Shown here piece after piece: positions 58,943 to 64,000 of a DNA stretch of 64,000 bases. This DNA comes from a bacterium 210917-DFI.7.65. Its GTDB lineage: Bacteria > Bacillota > Clostridia > Oscillospirales > Oscillospiraceae. Every line of letters begins with the position of its first letter. The first letter of the stretch is position 1. Both the position numbers and the translations under genes were made by a program. The notes below the pieces were generated by a model. The model saw only the letters and a list, made by a program, of their open reading frames with translations. It did no database searches and was not told the DNA's origin. The DNA is taken from NCBI GenBank assembly GCA_020555865.1, contig JAJCJJ010000001.1, positions 186,001-250,000 on the forward strand, read 5' to 3'.

Positions 58943-59811
58943 TGCAGGATCTCCGAGAGATTGGCCATGATGCTCCCGGCAATCTCAGGCTTGTTCATGG
59001 TGTAAATGTGCACATGATCCACACCGTTGGCCAGCAAATCGATGATCTGTTCGGTGGCGTAGGCAATGCCCGCCTGCTTCACAGCAGCGGGGTTACCCGC
59101 AAAGCGGTCGATGATGGCGCGAAAGCGGGCCGGCAGCTGGCTGCCGGACAGACTCATGATACGCTTGATTTGGGAAGCATTGGTTACGGGCATAATGCCT
59201 GCTATCACCGGAATGTCAATGCCGGAGCGGCGGAGTTTGTATAGATAGCTGTACAGTTCGTTGTTGTCAAAAAACATTTGGGTCGTTAGAAATTCACAGC
59301 CGGCGTCCACTTTATATTTGAGATTCTCGATGTCTTCATACAGTGTGGCCGATTCCGGATGACCCTCAGGGTAGCAGGCGCCGCCAATGCAGAAACCGCC
59401 GAACGTGCGGATCTCTTCCATCAGTTCGCTGGCATGATGGTAGCCGTCCGGGTGCGGAAAGGCACCGTCTCTGGGCAGATCGCCCCGCAGGGCCAGGATG
59501 TTTTCAATGCCAAGTTTTTTCAGATCCTCCAGCGAGGCGCGCACCTCGTCCCGGGTGGCGGCCACACAGGTCAGGTGGGCCAGTGCTGTAATGCCGTTGA
59601 TGTTCTGCACCTCATTGGCCATGTCGGCGGTGGTGACGCCGCCGTTGCCGCTGCCGCCGGCGCTGCAGGTGACGGACATATAAGCCGGGTGCAGCGCTGC
59701 CATGCGGCGCACTACGCTGGGGGCGTCCAGCAGAGCGGTGCCGGGTTTGGGCGGAAACAGTTCGCAGGATACTGTGGGGCGATTGGACTGCAGCAGTTCG
59801 GTCAGTTTCAT
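58939..59811 (-). CDS. metF: Methylenetetrahydrofolate reductase
   Basis: 290 residues. MetF fold with CELFPPKP, MSVTCSAGGSGN, NILALRGDLPRDG and TQMFFDNNELYSYL. Makes 5-methyl-THF, the methyl donor for metH downstream. First gene of the metF-activation-metH-GNAT operon. A flavin cofactor is expected. No S-box riboswitch is visible upstream, since only 12 bases separate it from the Phd-like gene. Confidence 0.95.
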   Translation of the reverse strand: MKLTELLQSNRPTVSCELFPPKPGTALLDAPSVVRRMAALHPAYMSVTCSAGGSGNGGVTTADMANEVQNINGITALAHLTCVAATRDEVRASLEDLKKLGIENILALRGDLPRDGAFPHPDGYHHASELMEEIRTFGGFCIGGACYPEGHPESATLYEDIENLKYKVDAGCEFLTTQMFFDNNELYSYLYKLRRSGIDIPVIAGIMPVTNASQIKRIMSLSGSQLPARFRAIIDRFAGNPAAVKQAGIAYATEQIIDLLANGVDHVHIYTMNKPEIAGSIMANLSEILQ

Positions 59812-59822
59812 GCTGCGCCTCC

Positions 59823-60083
59823 TCAGTTCAGTTTGGCCAGTTCAGCCAGCACATCCACCTCCGGGTGCTTTTCGCCCGGCTGCTCGCCGATGGCGGCGCT
59901 GTTCAGCAGTTGGTTGAGCGTAAAAGTGCTTGTCAGCTGGTTGTAGGTTTCTGCGGACAGGATGACCGTGTCACCTGCGCCGTTTTCATCGGCGATATAT
60001 ACCGGCTCGTTGTGTTCATGGACATAGGCCGAAATTTCTTCGTACTGTTCCAGTAATTCCTGTTTGCTTCGCAGCAGGGACAT
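59823..60083 (-). CDS. Phd/YefM-like antitoxin, apparently orphan
   Basis: 86 residues starting MSLLRSKQELLEQYEEISAY. The segment EPVYIADENGAGDTVILSAE followed by TYNQL is the Phd/YefM signature. No toxin (Doc, RelE, YoeB) is adjacent; the next gene is metF, 12 bases on. It may autoregulate the operon or be a domesticated antitoxin. Confidence 0.8.
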   Translation of the reverse strand: MSLLRSKQELLEQYEEISAYVHEHNEPVYIADENGAGDTVILSAETYNQLTSTFTLNQLLNSAAIGEQPGEKHPEVDVLAELAKLN

Positions 60084-60174
60084 TTATATCAGCCTCCTTG
60101 GTTTGGATAGAATGAAACATAGTGTTATTATAGGGATTGCGGGAGCATTGTGCAAGGTTTTTCACGCAAAAATT

Positions 60175-60202
60175 AAAAAACTCCCGGCCGGTGGGCCGGG
60201 AG
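60175..60202 (-). terminator. Terminator of the SGNH hydrolase gene
   Basis: Perfect 9-bp stem CTCCCGGCC/GGCCGGGAG with a 4-base loop and TTTTTT on the minus strand. Confidence 0.9.
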
Positions 60203-60208
60203 GCGCGG

Positions 60209-60898
60209 TCAGTGTGTTTCTTCCATGGCCCTCAGCCACAGGTCAGCGATGGTTTTCATGCCGTCGGCATGAGGATGCGCCACGTCGATAGCGGCGTATT
60301 CCACGCCGCTTTTGGCCAGATCGGCTACATGACAGCCTTCGGCGTCAGCTGCGGCGCGGATGATTTCGTTATATCCGTCCAGCGGGGCGCTGACTTCTGC
60401 ATTGTAGTAGGTAATTTCTTCGTCTTTTACACAATAGCTCCACAGCAGCGTGCCGCACCAGATTGCGGCATTGGGATAATTGCGGCGCAGCTTTTGCAGC
60501 ATCAGGCGGTAATCCCGGTCAAATTCATGCAGGGGGATGCCGTAGCCGGCGTCGTTGGTGCCCATATAAATGAGAATTATATCTGGATGGCCAAGATGAG
60601 ACGTGCGATGATCGCTGCAACCGCTCAGATAGTTCGGGGAGCGGTGAAAGCGGTCGGTGATAGCTGCGGCGGTGCCGGCGGGAGTGTACCGGTCACTATT
60701 CGATACTGTGGTGCTGGAAAAGGAATCGTTGACGTCCAGCACGCCGTCCAGCCCCCGGATGACCCGCATCCACCAGGTGTCTTCCACGCCGCGCAGTTCC
60801 GCCATAGCCATGGCGAATAGATCGTAAAATACGCCGTCGGGAGTGGTATAACCGGAAAATGTGCTGATGGAATCCCCCAGCACGGAAATTTTTTTCAT
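60209..60898 (-). CDS. SGNH/GDSL-family hydrolase
   Basis: 229 residues from the ATG at 60898 (AAAGGGG upstream). Catalytic block I VLGDSISTFSGY with the nucleophile Ser, block III IYMGTNDAGYG, and the C-terminal DVAHPHADGMKTIAD with Asp and His. Probably a cytoplasmic esterase or carbohydrate deacetylase. No signal peptide. Single-gene unit with its own terminator. Confidence 0.9.
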   Translation of the reverse strand: MKKISVLGDSISTFSGYTTPDGVFYDLFAMAMAELRGVEDTWWMRVIRGLDGVLDVNDSFSSTTVSNSDRYTPAGTAAAITDRFHRSPNYLSGCSDHRTSHLGHPDIILIYMGTNDAGYGIPLHEFDRDYRLMLQKLRRNYPNAAIWCGTLLWSYCVKDEEITYYNAEVSAPLDGYNEIIRAAADAEGCHVADLAKSGVEYAAIDVAHPHADGMKTIADLWLRAMEETH

Positions 60899-61117
60899 TG
60901 CAAAGTTGCCCCTTTCTGCGTTGACAAAGACTGCCGCATTGGGTACAATAATCCATATGCTGCGGCGCAAAAGCGTAGTTGGGTTTGTCTGTATTATAAC
61001 AGGACTTCCCGGCGAGCACAAGGCGCAGATTTTACACTTTCCCGGAGGGAATGTGACAGGATCTTCCGGTGAAAGCCAGTGAATTGCGGCGCCTGCAGCC
61101 AGACCGTTTTCGAATAT
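60899..61117. other. Intergenic region left of the tRNA cluster
   Basis: About 220 bases with no convincing ORF; it should hold the promoters of the SGNH gene and of the tRNA locus. Confidence 0.4.
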
Positions 61118-61160
61118 GCCTCCGTAGTTCAGTTGGACAGCAGTGTTTGCCTCTGGAGCG
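61118..61160 (+). pseudogene. 5' fragment resembling tRNA-Arg
   Basis: GCCTCCGTAGTTCAGTTGGA followed by GTTTGCCTCTGGAGC matches the first 40 or so bases of Clostridia tRNA-Arg(CCG), but with CTG in the anticodon. No T-arm or 3' acceptor strand follows. It is not a functional tRNA. Confidence 0.5.
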
Positions 61161-61208
61161 CACCAGCTGTGAGGCGGCATGGGGGCGGAACCATTTCATA
61201 ATTTGTAT

Positions 61209-61285
61209 GCGCCAGTAGCTCAGTTGGAGAGAGCACGAGCCTCCTAAGCCCGGGGCCGCAGGTTCAAATCCTGTCTGGCGTGCCA
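61209..61285 (+). tRNA. tRNA-Arg (anticodon CCT)
   Basis: 77 nt including an encoded CCA. Acceptor GCGCCAG/CTGGCGT, D-stem GCTC/GAGC, anticodon loop CTCCTAA giving CCT, T-arm with GGTTCAAATCC. The anticodon stem has one A-C mismatch (CGAGC/GCCCG). Confidence 0.9.
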
Positions 61286-61329
61286 AACTTAAAGCTGCAT
61301 CAGCCTCCGGCTGGTGCAGCTTTAAGTTT
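61285..61329 (+). terminator. 21-bp hairpin directly after tRNA-Arg
   Basis: Arms 61285-61305 and 61309-61329 pair fully with one G-U and a TCC loop; the first base is the tRNA's terminal A. Only TTT follows. It could be a terminator or an attachment-site relic. Confidence 0.65.
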
Positions 61330-61611
61330 GGGGCAAAGACGGGGAAGGATCGAACAGGACGGCGCACCGCAGTACGCAAAAAACATTTCGGGGGAATGTT
61401 TTTTAGTCCGCGGGTAGATTCCCGCCGCCTTCACCAAGTTGGAAGCTACATTTTTAGTCTTTGGAAAGAGGCTGAAATGTAGCTTTTCTTTCATACAGAT
61501 TTGGAAATCAACACAATTTTCTGTTTGTGCAGCCTATGGACAGAATTGTCCATTTACTTTTCATTTTTATCCATGTATCTTAACATTAGAGAGAAAAAGG
61601 AGGCGCTCTAT

Positions 61612-62253
61612 GTGAAAACTACTGGACAAAAAATTAAGTCCCTTCGTATTGCTCTGGGGTTAAGTCAGGAACAGCTGAGCGAGGCTATTGATGTTGCGCA
61701 TAAGTCAATTTATCGTTACGAAACAGGAAAATCCTTGCCCGATACAACTACCTTGGTAAAATTAGCAACTTATTTTGATGTTTCGACAGACTATTTGCTT
61801 GGATTGTCCGGTTTAAAAAATCAGAGCAAAGAAGAATACGGAAAGATTCGCCAATCCGGAAAGTACAACGAAATATATAAGCACTACCTTCAGAGCAGAG
61901 AGCGACATGATTTTAATAACAATGAGACATACTTTTGGATCTTTTCAACACGGCAGGATGGGGAGATTATATATGGCGGACAGACCGAGTGGTGTGGCTG
62001 GAGAGATGAAACTAAAACAGTTGAGATTCGAAAGCTGAGGCCAGTTATTCCCGAGATTGCATATAAATGGTGCTGTCAGCTTTATTCCAAGCCAATGATT
62101 ATATCCAGTGAATACGATGCGGCAGTCTTTCGCATTTTTGGAGGGCAGGCTATTATCAGTCAAGAAATCTGCGATACATGTTTTCCGGAATTGGTAGCGT
62201 TTCAAGGCCCGAACCCTCAATATAATCTGGACATTCTGGAACCCCCTTTTTGA
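61612..62253 (+). CDS. XRE-family regulator with C-terminal domain
   Basis: 213 residues from a GTG with GGAGG 8 bases upstream. The N-terminal XRE domain (IKSLRIALGLSQEQLSEAID, KSIYRYETGKSLPDTTT) ends in STDYLLGLSG. The C-terminal 140 residues are an unassigned ligand-binding-like domain (YFWIFSTRQDGEIIYGGQTE). AT-rich compared with its neighbours, suggesting transfer. Sits next to tRNA-Arg and decayed plasmid-type sequence. Confidence 0.85.
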   Translation: MKTTGQKIKSLRIALGLSQEQLSEAIDVAHKSIYRYETGKSLPDTTTLVKLATYFDVSTDYLLGLSGLKNQSKEEYGKIRQSGKYNEIYKHYLQSRERHDFNNNETYFWIFSTRQDGEIIYGGQTEWCGWRDETKTVEIRKLRPVIPEIAYKWCCQLYSKPMIISSEYDAAVFRIFGGQAIISQEICDTCFPELVAFQGPNPQYNLDILEPPF

Positions 62254-62317
62254 ATTTGGACGTTCCGTCTCCGAAAAAATATCAACCATATCGGTTTTGT
62301 TTGTTTTGCAGCGGTTG

Positions 62318-62404
62318 TTGTATAGCGATCATGATTGGTGTGGGACTTACCGTAAGGGAGAGAAAGTCCTGCTGCTGGATGTAGACTTGCAGGGGACTTT
62401 AACA
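62318..62404 (+). pseudogene. Remnant of a ParA/Soj ATPase
   Basis: Reading IGVGLTVRE in one frame and then GEKVLLLDVDLQGTLTS in the next reconstructs the ParA stretch N-L-G-x-G-L-x-x-x-G-K-K-V-L-L-I-D-x-D-P-Q-G. Frameshifted and truncated; the Walker A part is lost. Confidence 0.55.
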
Positions 62405-63050
62405 AGCCGGCCAAGGCGTAATTTCGGGTCGGATTTCGTATCCGGCGCGGTGGTCCTCCCGAAGGTTTTGCACCGTAATTCCTTCCATAATTCAGCGGCT
62501 CGCCGCTTGCTTTTTTATAGGCCGCTGACAGGGCATCCGCGGGCCCACTACAGGACACTGGGCGGACGAATTCGAGTGGATGCCGACCATGGGAGTCATG
62601 GCAACCAGGGGTGTGATGATGCCTTTCTGGAAGAAAAAATTTGTGCGAAAGCAACAGTTTCATTGGTGTTGCGGCCGCTGCATGGATGGTGCCGCATACG
62701 TTCTTGGAAGTGCTTGCAGCCGGGAGACCAGATGCAGGCGACAAAACAAATGGAGCGATTTGCGGAACAGGTGAAGTCCGTCCTCTCCGGCGGCAGCGGA
62801 AGTCGCGGCCTGACAGTAAATGGAGATACGCCATACAAGGATGCCATGGCAATGCCGTTCCGCTTTGCGTTTGGCACATTCCGGAAACGCCCAGATCAAA
62901 CTGATGAAGGCTGTACCTCTTTAGCTGCAGAAAGCGTTCTGTTCTGTTTCAAACGTTTGTGCAGTTCAAGCAGCCTGTCTGGGATCCTTACTGGATTCTT
63001 TCGGGGCCGGGAAAGGCGGAATTTGCTGTATACCCTGCGTCCCTTTCGAT
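62405..63050. other. Degenerate region
   Basis: About 650 bases of long but featureless overlapping frames on both strands, without ribosome sites or recognisable domains. Consistent with decayed element DNA following the ParA remnant. Confidence 0.45.
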
Positions 63051-63137
63051 GTGGAAAAAAGTTGCATTGGACAAGGCAGATACGATATAATACAAGAGCG
63101 GTTTTGGCCGCGGATTTTTTTGGAACGGGGAAACAGT

Positions 63138-63797
63138 ATGTATCGCTTTGTGTTATTTGATTTGGATGGCACGCTGACGGATTCCCGGGAGGGAATCTTC
63201 AACAGTGTGCGCTACAGCTTGGATAAACTGGGACGGCCCTGCCCGCCCTACGAAACGCTGCTGCGCTTTGTCGGCCCGCCTCTGTACGACTCCTTTGAGC
63301 GCTACTGCGGCATGGATGCACAGGAGTCGCACCGTGCGGTGAACGTGTTCCGCGAACGCTATGAAACCATTGGCTGGGCAGAGAATAAAGCGGCGCCCGG
63401 CATGGTGGAGCTGATGCGCTGCCTGAAGGAACAGGGGCGAACGTTGGCCGTGGCATCTTCCAAACCTGAGCGCAGCGTGGTGCCCATTGTGGAGAAGTTT
63501 GGCTTTCAGCCCTATTTGGACGCCGCCTGCGGCAGCGATGGGAAAAGCGAAGCGAAAACCGATGTGATCCGCAAAGCCTTCGCCCGGTTGGGGATCGATG
63601 GAGAGAGACAGAAACAGACGGTGATGGTGGGTGACCGCAAATATGATGTGGAAGGGGCGGAGGAGTGCGGCATTCCCTGTATTGGCGTCACCTTTTTTGA
63701 TTTTGCTCCGCCGGGAGAACTGGAAGCATCCTCTGCTGTGGCCGTATGCGCAACGGCAGAGGAATTGAAGGCAGTATTGCTGCGGGAAACGGACTGA
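63138..63797 (+). CDS. HAD-family phosphatase (phosphoglycolate phosphatase-like)
   Basis: 219 residues starting MYRFVLFDLDGTLTDSREGI. HAD motif I DLDGT, motif II VASSKPERS, motif IV VMVGDRKYDVEGAEECG with a cap domain between I and II. Similar to Gph/PpaX-type phosphatases. A modest GGAACGGGG ribosome site. It lies 15 bases before deoC and may be co-transcribed, fitting nucleoside or sugar-phosphate salvage. Confidence 0.9.
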   Translation: MYRFVLFDLDGTLTDSREGIFNSVRYSLDKLGRPCPPYETLLRFVGPPLYDSFERYCGMDAQESHRAVNVFRERYETIGWAENKAAPGMVELMRCLKEQGRTLAVASSKPERSVVPIVEKFGFQPYLDAACGSDGKSEAKTDVIRKAFARLGIDGERQKQTVMVGDRKYDVEGAEECGIPCIGVTFFDFAPPGELEASSAVAVCATAEELKAVLLRETD

Positions 63798-63812
63798 AAA
63801 GGAGAAAAAACC

Positions 63813-64000
63813 ATGGATATTCAGGCGATTCTGAAAACAGTGGATCATACGTTGCTGCGGCCTGAGGCCACCTGGCCTCAGATCAAAGCGCTGTGCGACG
63901 AAGGAGTGCGTTATGGCGTGGCGACGGTATGCGTCCCGCCGGCCCATGTGGCCAACGCAGCACAATATCTCAACGGAAACCTTCCGGTGTGTACTGTCAT
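63813..64000 (+). CDS. deoC: Deoxyribose-phosphate aldolase, N-terminal part
   Basis: The frame is open to the right edge (62 codons seen). It starts MDIQAILKTVDHTLLRPEAT and continues ALCDEGVRYGVATVCVPPAH, the DeoC signature (DHTLL, C-x-x-P). AAAGGAG lies 9 bases upstream. It cleaves deoxyribose-5-phosphate to glyceraldehyde-3-phosphate and acetaldehyde. Confidence 0.92.
   Translation, partial: MDIQAILKTVDHTLLRPEATWPQIKALCDEGVRYGVATVCVPPAHVANAAQYLNGNLPVCTV

Noticed and set aside
62217..62879. 220-codon minus-strand frame near the right end
   Set aside because: Pro/Ser/His/Arg-rich composition, no ribosome site, overlaps the ParA relic on the other strand.
1..64000. CRISPR arrays or complete insertion sequences
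   Set aside because: No regularly spaced short direct repeats and no transposase gene with terminal inverted repeats were seen. The only long repeats are the inverted pair at 39266-40946.

Overview
The window looks like chromosome of a Gram-positive, moderately GC-rich gut Clostridia, most likely Oscillospirales/Oscillospiraceae. Supporting signs are strong AGGAGG ribosome-binding sites, a T-box leader, a CIRCE operator, DUF4317 and DUF6514 proteins, a type II pantothenate kinase, a three-gene B12 methionine synthase set and a Firmicutes-type conjugative element. The genus is inference only.

Bases 1-22360 hold one unbroken run of 30 minus-strand genes (the last open at the left edge), read from a strong extended -10 promoter at about 22367-22395. 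Most have excellent Shine-Dalgarno sites and very short gaps or overlaps. Many belong to families known from bacterial toxin-immunity loci: DUF4259, LRR/NTF2-like, DUF4241, DUF6572, DUF5713, SUKH, DKNYY, DUF1963, SUKH-3, DUF2004, DUF2262 (twice), ankyrin-SUKH, Imm17-like and DUF6138-like (twice). No toxin gene is present, so this looks like a poly-immunity array. Between promoter and first gene lies a 235-nt leader with a small ORF running through a strong terminator hairpin and ending on the ATGA of the first gene, which suggests attenuation control.

Bases 22368-30800 carry conjugative-element genes: a SLOG protein, an XRE regulator, DUF4317, a replication-type winged helix protein, a VirD4/TraG coupling protein, a zinc ribbon, a DUF3991/Toprim gene apparently split by a nonsense codon, and two cargo proteins separated by GC-rich hairpins. 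No relaxase, VirB4 or integrase is visible. A tRNA-Leu(TAG) at 30924-31008 has its 3' end facing this region, so the element may be inserted there.

Bases 31000-37420 hold an ychF-cupin-SLH/metallo-beta-lactamase operon, a decayed tyrosine integrase, about 2 kb of mostly degenerate sequence with a DUF6514 gene, and carbamate kinase. Bases 37500-39260 hold a sugar-nucleotide-type nucleotidyltransferase and type II pantothenate kinase. Bases 39266-40946 form a module of two ribbon-helix-helix and two XRE genes between inverted 265-bp structured repeats. Bases 40978-49100 contain an aldehyde/alcohol dehydrogenase pair, an HtrA protease, a split ThrE exporter, an EamA transporter, a radical SAM protein and a zinc-ribbon membrane protein.

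Bases 49205-51354 hold htpG under a CIRCE operator. A second XRE/helper module follows, then a T-box-controlled ABC transporter (substrate-binding protein, permease, ATPase) that fits tryptophan uptake. Bases 55362-60083 hold metF, the methionine synthase reactivation domain, metH, a GNAT acetyltransferase and an orphan Phd-like antitoxin. The right end has an SGNH hydrolase, tRNA-Arg(CCT) beside a tRNA-like remnant, an XRE regulator, decayed ParA sequence, an HAD phosphatase and the start of deoC.
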